From NCBI GenBank assembly GCA_947461495.1, contig CANHLV010000045.1:1-9334 (forward strand): a stretch of 9,334 bases of DNA, given 5' to 3'. Origin of the DNA: Chitinophagaceae bacterium. Lineage in GTDB: Bacteria > Bacteroidota > Bacteroidia > Chitinophagales > Chitinophagaceae. Below are positions 1 to 5,924 of this stretch, in pieces. The first letter of the stretch is position 1. Each line of letters opens with the position of its first letter. The translations under genes were made by a program, and so were the position numbers. The notes below the pieces were generated by a model, which was not told where the DNA came from, did not search any database, and worked only from the letters and a program-made list of their open reading frames with translations.

Positions 1-493
1 AATGAGAATTAGTATTTTTTTTATTTTCAATTTTTGGAGTTGAAATAATTTTCACAAAAGGCATCAAGTCTTTAACCTGAGTTGGACTTAATCCCCATAT
101 TTTTTTCAAATCTTCCGGTGACTTAAACTTGCCTCCTTTGGAAACATATTTCATTATCGTCTCGGCGGTTTTTTCTTTTACCCCCAATTTCATCCATTGA
201 TCTTTAGAACACCTATTGGGATCAAATTCAAAATGATTCACAAAGATGTTTTCTTTGGTATTCGATTTATTTTCAATGCGCTTTTCTTTTGAATTACTTT
301 CATAATTCTCTCCGTTATTTTCAACTTTTAATTCAGGCAATTTTTCAAATTGAATAGCCTGGTTTTTACGATTTGAAAAATAATGATAAACATCAGGCCA
401 AAAATAAATCAGGAGGTTCAATATTAAAATCAACACAATACCATTCTTCTCTTTCCGGGAAAAATAAAATAAATCATTTTTATTTTTTTGCAT
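1..493 (-). CDS. Membrane-anchored helix-hairpin-helix (ComEA-like) protein, partial, C-terminus off the left edge
   Basis: An open frame runs from an ATG at 491-493 to the left edge without a stop, giving 164 N-terminal residues. Residues 1-18 are polar and basic, 19-32 are a hydrophobic membrane segment rich in Leu and Ile, and 41-85 are a charged low-complexity linker. Residues 88-149 look like one helix-hairpin-helix repeat of the type common in Bacteroidota: it opens with FDPN (90-93), continues with W100 and LGV (103-105), then a KGGKF stretch near 119-123, an EDL (127-129) and IWGL (132-135). Such proteins usually carry two or three of these units, so more probably lie beyond the edge. 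The fold resembles the DNA-binding part of ComEA, suggesting a surface DNA-binding role in uptake, but that is inferred from fold only. The start is 52 bp past the stop of the upstream metallo-hydrolase gene, on the same strand, so co-transcription is likely. Confidence 0.8.
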   Translation of the reverse strand, partial: MQKNKNDLFYFSRKEKNGIVLILILNLLIYFWPDVYHYFSNRKNQAIQFEKLPELKVENNGENYESNSKEKRIENKSNTKENIFVNHFEFDPNRCSKDQWMKLGVKEKTAETIMKYVSKGGKFKSPEDLKKIWGLSPTQVKDLMPFVKIISTPKIENKKNTNSH

Positions 494-545
494 GAATAAA
501 ACTATAGAATTCACGAAAAACAATAAGGAGAAAAAAACAGAAATT

Positions 546-1322
546 TTAGCAGTTTATCACCAAGCCATCGAAGGCCAAATGCTTACCTTTTGGTAATTCG
601 GAGTTTACTTCAGCATGTTTTCCCAACTGATGACTGATGTGAGTAAAATAAGCAGTTGGTACACCCAATCCATCCACTACGTCTATGGCTTCCTGTAAGG
701 TAAAATGAGAAAGATGTTTTTCTTTACGAAGTGCATTCAATACCATAATCTTGCTGCCTTCGATTTTTTTCATTTCGACTGGTTCTATCCTATTAGCATC
801 AGTGATGTAAGTAAAATCGCCAAAACGAAAGCCAAGCACTGGCATTTTAAGATGCCAAACCCAAATTGGTGTAACAGGAATATCTCCAATAAGAAAAGTC
901 GTATCCGGTATATTATGCAAATTTATTTCCGGAATGCCTGGATAACGCTGTGCTGTAAAAGCATAATGAAATTCTGTTTTCAACGCATTTTGTGTTAGTT
1001 CATTCGCAAAAACATTCATTGGTTGTTGGTGAAAATAATTGAATGCCTTCACGTCGTCAAGTCCGGCAATATGGTCTTTATGCGGATGCGTAAATAGAAC
1101 AGCATCGAGTTTCTTTACTCGGGCGCTGAGCATCTGTGTTCGAAAATCAGGCGTTGTATCTATGACAATTGTTGTAGTATCAGATTCAATTAGAATACTG
1201 CTTCTTAAGCGTTTGTCTTTTTCTTCAGTGGAGTCACATACTTCACAACTACATGCAATCATGGGGACTCCACCGCTTGTGCCCGTTCCCAAAAATGTAA
1301 TCTTTAAAGCCGGGACAAACAT
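546..1322 (-). CDS. MBL-fold metallo-hydrolase, PhnP-like family
   Basis: This 258-residue protein has the PhnP-type (COG1235) metallo-beta-lactamase layout. The N-terminus has the GTGTSGGVP strand-loop (12-20), followed by a CxCxxC cluster (C24, C26, C29) that matches the structural zinc site of E. coli PhnP. The catalytic metal motif HxHxDH is complete (H79, H81, D83, H84). H157, D175 (in TDAN) and H228 or H231 near the C-terminus are the likely remaining ligands. PhnP is a cyclic-phosphate/phosphodiester hydrolase; whether this homologue shares that substrate cannot be told, because no C-P lyase genes are nearby. The ATG is the longest possible start, as an in-frame TGA lies two codons upstream. 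It follows the 89-residue gene by 34 bp and precedes the helix-hairpin-helix gene by 52 bp, consistent with one operon. Fold and metal-dependent hydrolase activity are well supported; the substrate is unknown. Confidence 0.9.
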   Translation of the reverse strand: MFVPALKITFLGTGTSGGVPMIACSCEVCDSTEEKDKRLRSSILIESDTTTIVIDTTPDFRTQMLSARVKKLDAVLFTHPHKDHIAGLDDVKAFNYFHQQPMNVFANELTQNALKTEFHYAFTAQRYPGIPEINLHNIPDTTFLIGDIPVTPIWVWHLKMPVLGFRFGDFTYITDANRIEPVEMKKIEGSKIMVLNALRKEKHLSHFTLQEAIDVVDGLGVPTAYFTHISHQLGKHAEVNSELPKGKHLAFDGLVINC

Positions 1323-1356
1323 GGATCAAAAATGATAAATAAAATGATAAATCTGA

Positions 1357-1626
1357 TTAATGGTGGACTTCAGTAGCCATCAACTCTTCAAAAAGCTTTT
1401 GACTTTCATGAGTCAAATCGTCGATATTTAAATTTAAAAGTGGCAACAAATCAATTAACGTATTGATACGTCCTTCTGTTTGGAGAAATTTATTTAAAAC
1501 AACCACTTTCTTTGCTTGTAAAATGCAATAACCACTTTGAAAAGTACCTCTTTCGTAACGAATAATGTATCCACCGTCTTCAATTACCCTTTCCACTTTG
1601 TCTAATGTATGTTGAGTGAATTTCAT
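1357..1626 (-). CDS. Small conserved protein of unknown function
   Basis: This encodes 89 residues with no signal peptide or membrane segment, so it is probably cytoplasmic. The N-terminal half contains GGYIIRYERGTFQSGYC (18-34) followed by a strand-rich KKVVVLNKF stretch (39-47) and EGRINTL (51-57). The C-terminal third is helical and Leu/Glu-rich. The pattern of conserved-looking glycines, aromatics and alternating hydrophobics resembles a family of short hypothetical proteins I recall from Bacteroidota genomes, but I cannot name a domain. It sits between porX and the metallo-hydrolase gene on the same strand, 171 bp after porX and 34 bp before the hydrolase. It is a real gene rather than a shadow: it lies in an otherwise empty stretch, in the operon's direction, with ordinary composition. 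No function is proposed. Confidence 0.8.
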   Translation of the reverse strand: MKFTQHTLDKVERVIEDGGYIIRYERGTFQSGYCILQAKKVVVLNKFLQTEGRINTLIDLLPLLNLNIDDLTHESQKLFEELMATEVHH

Positions 1627-1721
1627 TTTTGAAAAATTTAGTCAATGCAACTTGATAAAATTAACTGACAATTGGTAATTAATTTTTCAACAAGCGTTGA
1701 TAACTTGTTTGCATAAATGCA

Positions 1722-1790
1722 GTTTAAAAGGTTTGATGTTCAATAGGTTCAAAAAGTTGACTTTAAACTTAATGAACCTTTTGAAAAACA
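1722..1790. repeat. Imperfect palindromic repeat, copy 1 (downstream of porX)
   Basis: The outer stem pairs 1739-1751 with 1773-1785 (12 of 13 positions, core AGGTTCA/TGAACCT at 1745-1751 and 1773-1779). After an AA/AA internal loop, an inner stem pairs AAGTT (1754-1758) with AACTT (1766-1770), leaving a seven-base loop. The left arm (1722-1758) resembles both arms of the element at 3406-3499, so the two are copies of one repeat family. No U-run follows the stem in the porX direction, so it is not a canonical intrinsic terminator, though it could stabilise the 3' end of the porX transcript. Confidence 0.7.
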
Positions 1791-1797
1791 AAAAAAA

Positions 1798-3354
1798 CTA
1801 CTTCGAAGACATTCTTATCACCGGTATAATCATTTCCTCCAAACTGATGCCTCCATGCTGAAATGTATTTTTGTAATAATTCACGAAATGATTGTAATTG
1901 TTGGGATAGCATAAAAACAAATCTCCTTTTGCAAAAATATAAGATGAGTTTACATTAGGAACGGGCAAACCTGCTTCTTTAGGATCGCGGAATGCAAGTA
2001 CATCTTTAGGTTCGTAGTTAAGATTTCGTCCGTGCTTATAGCGAAGATTGGCTGTAGTTTGTTTGTCTCCGATAACTTTAGCGGCTGTTTTTACTCTCGT
2101 GCTGCCATGGTCAGTAGCTACAATGAGGTTGATGTTTTTTTCTGCAATTTTTTTAAGTCCTTGGTGCAAAGGGCTGTGTTCAAACCAGCTGGCAGTAAGA
2201 CTTCTGTAACTCGTTTCATCTCCGGCCAGTTCTTTTAACACTTCCATTTCTGTTCTGGCATGACTCAGCATATCCACAAAATTGTAAACTATTACATTGA
2301 GGTCATTTTGCAATAAGTTGTGCATGTTGTCGACCAATTTTTGTCCATCAAAATTGTTGGTGATTTTTGTAAATGAAAATTTGATATCACCTTTCCCCAA
2401 GCGCTTAAGTTGTGCTCTTAGGAATTCTTCTTCGTGAAGATTTTTTCCACCTTCATCGTCATCATTTTTCCATTGTGCCGAAAATTGTTTTTCTATATCT
2501 ATCGGCAACATACCTGCAAAAACAGCATTGCGTGAATACTGAGTGGCAGTTGGTAAAATAGAATAAAAAGTTTCTTCTTCATGTATTCTAAAACTTTCTG
2601 CGAATATGGGTTGAATAGTTTTCCACTGGTCGAATCTCAAATTATCAATCAATACAAAAAACAAAGGCGTCCCTTTTTGTAAATGAGGCAGCACTTTAAA
2701 TTTCAAAAGATTGTGGCTCATAATAGGGCCATCTATGCTTTTTGGAGAAACCCAGGAAGCATAATTTTTTGAAATAAATTTGAAGAATTCTGTATTGGCT
2801 TCCTGCTTTTGTGTATGAAAAACTTCCTGCATTTCGGGGCTGTCGCTTTTCTGAATTTCCAGTTCCCAATACACAAGCTTTTTGTAGATTTCCATCCATT
2901 GCTGGTAATCAGGATTACCACTTAAGGCCATAAACAAACTGCTGAATTCTTGTTGATACGCTGAGGTTGTTTTTTCTGCCACCAGTCTTTTATTGTCTAT
3001 CAATTTTTTTAAGCTCAACCAAACCTGATTTGGATTGACAGGCTTAATCAAGTAATCACTAATTTGACTGCCTATGGCCTCATCCATGAGATTCTCAGCT
3101 TCATTTTTTGTAATTAATACAACAGGGAGATTGTTGTTAATTTCTTTTATTTGTTGCAGTGTTTGTAATCCTGTAATGCCTGGCATGGTTTCATCCAGTA
3201 ATACCACATCAATAAAATTATCTTTTACAAAATCAACAGCATCAAAGCCATTGGTTTTAGTAACAACCTCATAGCCTTTATTTTCGAGAAACATGATTTG
3301 AGAATTCAGGCTTTCAATTTCATCATCAACCCAGAGAATTTTTGGTTTATTCAT
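1798..3354 (-). CDS. porX: PorX: type IX secretion response regulator with PglZ/alkaline-phosphatase-fold effector domain
   Basis: This 518-residue protein has a CheY-like receiver (about 1-120) with the full phosphorylation set visible: acidic pair D10 and D11, phospho-acceptor D54, T82 and K104 followed by P105. A helical linker leads to a C-terminal PglZ/alkaline-phosphatase-superfamily domain (about 205-518). Likely metal and catalytic residues are D237 in IDNLRFDQW, T271 as nucleophile in TATQYSRN (269-276), D361 and H365, D415 and H416 in ATDHGST, and H500 near the C-terminus. PorX is known from Porphyromonas gingivalis and Flavobacterium as the response regulator partnered with the kinase PorY; it controls type IX secretion genes with the sigma factor SigP and has zinc-dependent phosphodiesterase activity on oligonucleotides. 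It lacks a DNA-binding output domain. The ATG is followed directly by the typical MNKPKILWVDDE start. The gene diverges from the HD gene, and no porY or secretion structural genes are in the window. Confidence 0.95.
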   Translation of the reverse strand: MNKPKILWVDDEIESLNSQIMFLENKGYEVVTKTNGFDAVDFVKDNFIDVVLLDETMPGITGLQTLQQIKEINNNLPVVLITKNEAENLMDEAIGSQISDYLIKPVNPNQVWLSLKKLIDNKRLVAEKTTSAYQQEFSSLFMALSGNPDYQQWMEIYKKLVYWELEIQKSDSPEMQEVFHTQKQEANTEFFKFISKNYASWVSPKSIDGPIMSHNLLKFKVLPHLQKGTPLFFVLIDNLRFDQWKTIQPIFAESFRIHEEETFYSILPTATQYSRNAVFAGMLPIDIEKQFSAQWKNDDDEGGKNLHEEEFLRAQLKRLGKGDIKFSFTKITNNFDGQKLVDNMHNLLQNDLNVIVYNFVDMLSHARTEMEVLKELAGDETSYRSLTASWFEHSPLHQGLKKIAEKNINLIVATDHGSTRVKTAAKVIGDKQTTANLRYKHGRNLNYEPKDVLAFRDPKEAGLPVPNVNSSYIFAKGDLFLCYPNNYNHFVNYYKNTFQHGGISLEEMIIPVIRMSSK

Positions 3355-3384
3355 AAACTGATTTTTATAATTATTATTAGGAGT

Positions 3385-3396
3385 ACGTTATAACGT
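3385..3396. promoter_or_regulatory. Perfect 12-bp palindrome upstream of porX (candidate operator)
   Basis: ACGTTATAACGT is identical to its reverse complement and is flanked on both sides by GAGT on the plus strand. It lies about 30-42 bp before the porX ATG, a position suited to a dimeric regulator. The palindrome is directly visible; regulatory use is inference, and the cognate protein is unknown. Confidence 0.4.
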
Positions 3397-3405
3397 GAGT
3401 TTTTT

Positions 3406-3499
3406 GTTTAAAAGGTTCAAAAGTTCAAGAGGTTCAAAAGGTTGAGCATCATCTTTTGAAACAACATATTGAACTTATTGAACATCAAACATTTTAAAC
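3406..3499. repeat. Imperfect palindromic repeat, copy 2 (upstream of porX)
   Basis: The left arm (3406-3445) is built from near-repeats of a GGTTCAAAA unit spaced 8-10 bp apart. The right arm, ending in TTTTAAAC at 3499, is an imperfect reverse complement of it. An alternative perfect 8-bp stem, TTCAAAAG (3433-3440) with CTTTTGAA (3453-3460), closes a 12-base loop. The reverse complement of the right arm matches the left arm of the repeat at 1722-1790 closely, so porX has a related element at each end. It probably belongs to a dispersed non-coding hairpin family; no transposase or target-site duplication was identified. Confidence 0.7.
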
Positions 3500-3515
3500 A
3501 ATATCCCATTGCCTA

Positions 3516-3523
3516 CAAATGTA
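3516..3523 (-). promoter_or_regulatory. Possible Bacteroidota -7 element for porX
   Basis: On the minus strand this reads TACATTTG, a full match to the TAnnTTTG -7 consensus. It is about 160 bp before the porX ATG and has no well-spaced TTG -33 element, so the palindromic repeat would lie in the 5' leader if this promoter is used. An 8-bp match with two free positions is expected now and then in AT-rich DNA, so confidence is low. Confidence 0.25.
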
Positions 3524-3544
3524 ATTTTTTAACTCAATGCTTTG

Positions 3545-3552
3545 TAGCTTTG
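3545..3552 (+). promoter_or_regulatory. Bacteroidota -7 promoter element for the HD-lpxD unit
   Basis: TAGCTTTG matches the TAnnTTTG consensus of the primary sigma factor in Bacteroidota and is followed by CA, as often seen. It lies 49 bp before the HD gene ATG, leaving a short AT-rich leader. No TTG is found at the usual -33 spacing, so only the -7 half is supported. Confidence 0.55.
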
Positions 3553-3601
3553 CATCACAAAAGATTTGATTTAACACATATTTCCCATTTAAATTGTATT
3601 A

Positions 3602-4783
3602 ATGCGATTTCATAAAATAATTAACGACCCTGTGTATGGCTTCATCACCATTGATGATGAGCTTATTCATAAACTCATTGCACATCCTTATTACCAAAGA
3701 TTGCGTCGCATTCATCAAATGGCTATGGCGCATTTGGTCTATCCGGGTGCTGTTCATACCAGGCTTCATCACTCACTTGGCGCTTATCACCTGATGAGGT
3801 CAGCTTTGCATGAGCTCATGATTAAAGGCGTCGAGATCACTCCTGAGGAACAACAAGCTGCGAAAATCGCGATTTTACTTCACGACATCGGGCATGGGCC
3901 ATTCTCACATGCGCTCGAACATGTACTCGCTGAACATCTGCATCACGAAGAATTGTCGCTGATGTTGATAAAAGAATTGAATAAAGAGTTTGAAGGTAAA
4001 TTGCAAATGGCCATTGATATTTTCACTAATGTATATCCAAAAAAGTTTTTACACCAACTTATCAGCGGCCAATTGGATGTGGACAGAATGGATTACCTGA
4101 CACGAGATAGTTTTTTTACAGGCGTGAATGAAGGTGTAATCGCATATGACAGAATTATCAAAATGCTAACCGTTCACAATGGAGAATTAATGGTGGAAGA
4201 AAAAGGCATATATTCTATAGAGAAATTTCTAGTGGCAAGAAGACTGATGTACTGGCAGGTTTATCTTCATAAAACAGTATTAAGTGCCGAACAAATGCTG
4301 CAAAGAATAATCAAAAGAGCCAAATTCATAGGAGCCGTTTGCAATGAACCATTAAACAGCTTCATCAATTCACCAATTGAAAATGTGACTTTACATCAAT
4401 TCTGTAGCATTGATGATTTTGATGTGATGATGGCCATAAAACAATGGTGTACACATAAAGATGTCGTTTTAGCTACTTTATGCAAGGGCATTATCGACAG
4501 ACACTTACTAAAAGTAAAATACCATTCAGAATCTGTATCTGTAGAAATAATAAAAGAAAAAACAGAAGCAACAAAAAGACTATATAAGTTGTCTGAAGAG
4601 GATGTGAAATGGTTGGTATTTACTGGTGAAGCATCGAGTAGCACCTATAATTTTGAAAATGAGAGAATAAAGATACTTTTCAAAGACGGAATTGTTAAAG
4701 ATATTACAGAGGTAGACAATGCTCTGATTAACGATAACTTAAGAGGAAAAACTAAAAAATATTACATTTGTTATCCTTCATAA
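3602..4783 (+). CDS. HD-domain phosphohydrolase (COG1078-type, dNTPase-like)
   Basis: This 393-residue cytoplasmic protein has a complete H...HD...D metal site: H57 in the RLHHSLG segment (54-60), H94-D95 in LLHDIGHGPFSH (92-103), and D161 in LDVDRMDYLTRD (158-169). This layout is that of the COG1078 branch of the HD superfamily, related to SAMHD1 and bacterial dGTP triphosphohydrolases. The N-terminus (INDPVYGFITI, 7-17) is also typical. Members hydrolyse nucleotide triphosphates or related phosphoesters, but the substrate of this one cannot be read from sequence. The C-terminal 200 residues are helical with a basic patch around 310-333. The gene diverges from porX and is followed after 21 bp by lpxD, so the two are probably co-transcribed. 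That linkage need not mean a lipid A role. The ATG is preceded by A/T-rich DNA with no Shine-Dalgarno, like its neighbours. Confidence 0.92.
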   Translation: MRFHKIINDPVYGFITIDDELIHKLIAHPYYQRLRRIHQMAMAHLVYPGAVHTRLHHSLGAYHLMRSALHELMIKGVEITPEEQQAAKIAILLHDIGHGPFSHALEHVLAEHLHHEELSLMLIKELNKEFEGKLQMAIDIFTNVYPKKFLHQLISGQLDVDRMDYLTRDSFFTGVNEGVIAYDRIIKMLTVHNGELMVEEKGIYSIEKFLVARRLMYWQVYLHKTVLSAEQMLQRIIKRAKFIGAVCNEPLNSFINSPIENVTLHQFCSIDDFDVMMAIKQWCTHKDVVLATLCKGIIDRHLLKVKYHSESVSVEIIKEKTEATKRLYKLSEEDVKWLVFTGEASSSTYNFENERIKILFKDGIVKDITEVDNALINDNLRGKTKKYYICYPS

Positions 4784-4804
4784 TCAAGGTAATCAATATT
4801 AAAG

Positions 4805-5848
4805 ATGAAATTCAGCGCTTTTCAAATAGCTCAGATTATTAATGGTAAAGTTGAGGGAAACCCCGAATCAATGGTTGGTGACTTTGGCAAAATCGAAGAA
4901 GCAAAAGAAGGACAACTAGCTTTTCTGGCTAATCCTAAATATGAAGAATATCTCTATACAACGAAAGCTTCCATCATCATTATCAATGAATCTCAGGAAT
5001 TAAAGCAGCCAGTTACAGCTACACTCATTCGTGTTAAAGATGCCTATGCTGCTTTTGCAGGCTTATTAGACGCATACCAACAAATGAAGGCAAATTTGCA
5101 AAGTGGTGTGCAAGATCCAGTATATATTCACCCATCTGTCAAAATCGGAAACAACGTATTTGTGGGTGCATTCGCTTGTTTGAATGAAGATGTAGTTTTG
5201 GGGGATGGTACTAAAATTTATTCAGGAGTTTATTTGGGTAATAAAGTTAGTGTAGGTCAAAATAGCATTATTCATCCCGGAGTAAAAATTTATCATGATT
5301 GTGTGATTGGATCTAATGTAATCATACATGCCGGAACTATAATCGGCAGTGATGGGTTTGGATTCGCACCTCTTCCCGATGGTACGTTAAAAAAAGTACC
5401 TCAAATTGGCAATGTAATCATAGAAGACAATGTTGAAATTGGTGCCAATACCACAATTGATAGGGCTACAATGGGTAGCACTATTATTCATAAAGGAGTT
5501 AAAATTGATAACCTTGTACAAATAGCACACAATGTAGAGATTGGAAATAACACTGTTATCGCTGCTTTGGCTGGTATCAGCGGTAGTACTAAAATTGGAA
5601 AAAATGTGATGATTGGAGGCCAAGCCGGATTAGCAGGACATATTTCCGTTGCAGACGGTACAAAAATTAATGGGAAAAGTGGAGTCAGCAAAACCGTTAA
5701 AATGCCCAATACTGCATTAGATGGTAATCCCGCCTTTGATTTTACATCTTCGATGAAAAGCAAAGCACTCACGAAAAATCTTCCCCAGCTCGAAAAACGC
5801 ATCAAAGAACTAGAAATTTTGGTAAAAAAATTATCTTCCAACTCATAA
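4805..5848 (+). CDS. lpxD: LpxD: UDP-3-O-acylglucosamine N-acyltransferase
   Basis: The product transfers a 3-hydroxyacyl chain from acyl carrier protein to the free 2-amino group of UDP-3-O-acylglucosamine, the third step of lipid A synthesis, in the cytoplasm. Its 347 residues fit the family length. The N-terminal uridine-binding domain (about 1-105) includes a LAFLANPKY segment (38-46). Residues about 106-310 form a left-handed beta-helix of hexapeptide repeats (for example VKIGNN, VEIGAN, TKIGKN). The catalytic histidine is H242 in QIAHNVEIG (239-247), matching H239 of the E. coli enzyme. The C-terminus (about 325-345) is a charged helix, as in other LpxD proteins that trimerise. It starts 21 bp after the HD gene. 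A hairpin and T-run follow its stop, then a new promoter element for lpxC, so it may end its transcription unit. Confidence 0.97.
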   Translation: MKFSAFQIAQIINGKVEGNPESMVGDFGKIEEAKEGQLAFLANPKYEEYLYTTKASIIIINESQELKQPVTATLIRVKDAYAAFAGLLDAYQQMKANLQSGVQDPVYIHPSVKIGNNVFVGAFACLNEDVVLGDGTKIYSGVYLGNKVSVGQNSIIHPGVKIYHDCVIGSNVIIHAGTIIGSDGFGFAPLPDGTLKKVPQIGNVIIEDNVEIGANTTIDRATMGSTIIHKGVKIDNLVQIAHNVEIGNNTVIAALAGISGSTKIGKNVMIGGQAGLAGHISVADGTKINGKSGVSKTVKMPNTALDGNPAFDFTSSMKSKALTKNLPQLEKRIKELEILVKKLSSNS

Positions 5849-5861
5849 GCAATATTTTGAA

Positions 5862-5895
5862 ATCAGCTATGATGACTTTAAGCTGATATTTTTAG
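5862..5895 (+). terminator. Hairpin with T-run after lpxD (weak intrinsic terminator)
   Basis: ATCAGCT (5862-5868) pairs perfectly with AGCTGAT (5881-5887) around a 12-base loop and is followed by ATTTTTAG. It lies 13 bp after the lpxD stop and just before a -7 promoter element, the expected place for a boundary between transcription units. The stem is short and only moderately GC-containing, so read-through into lpxC is likely. Confidence 0.5.
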
Positions 5896-5897
5896 AA

Positions 5898-5905
5898 TAT
5901 CTTTG
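5898..5905 (+). promoter_or_regulatory. Bacteroidota -7 promoter element for lpxC/fabZ
   Basis: TATCTTTG is a full match to TAnnTTTG and ends 19 bp before the ATG at 5925, so the transcript would have a very short leader. No TTG is found at the ordinary -33 spacing. The placement directly after the lpxD hairpin supports a separate promoter for lpxC/fabZ-lpxA-ABC. Confidence 0.55.
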
Positions 5906-5924
5906 CGAAAATTCAAGAGCAAGC

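Noticed and set aside
522..530. AAGGAG on the plus strand, like a strong Shine-Dalgarno
   Set aside because: No start codon and no open frame follow on that strand; the flanking genes read leftward, and the genes in this window do not use Shine-Dalgarno sequences.
705..1335. Plus-strand frames opposite the metallo-hydrolase gene
   Set aside because: The minus-strand frame carries the full HxHxDH and CxCxxC metal motifs; the plus-strand translations show nothing recognisable.
1689..1709. AACAAG/CTTGTT inverted repeat before the 89-residue gene as a terminator or operator
   Set aside because: The six-base stem is AT-rich with no T-run in the transcribed direction, and such short repeats are expected by chance here.
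2696..2921. Short alternative minus-strand frames inside porX
   Set aside because: They overlap porX in other frames; the porX frame is continuous and carries all receiver and PglZ residues.
5387..5841. Two minus-strand frames (78 and 117 codons) opposite lpxD
   Set aside because: They are shadows of the hexapeptide-repeat region of lpxD, with no recognisable motif.
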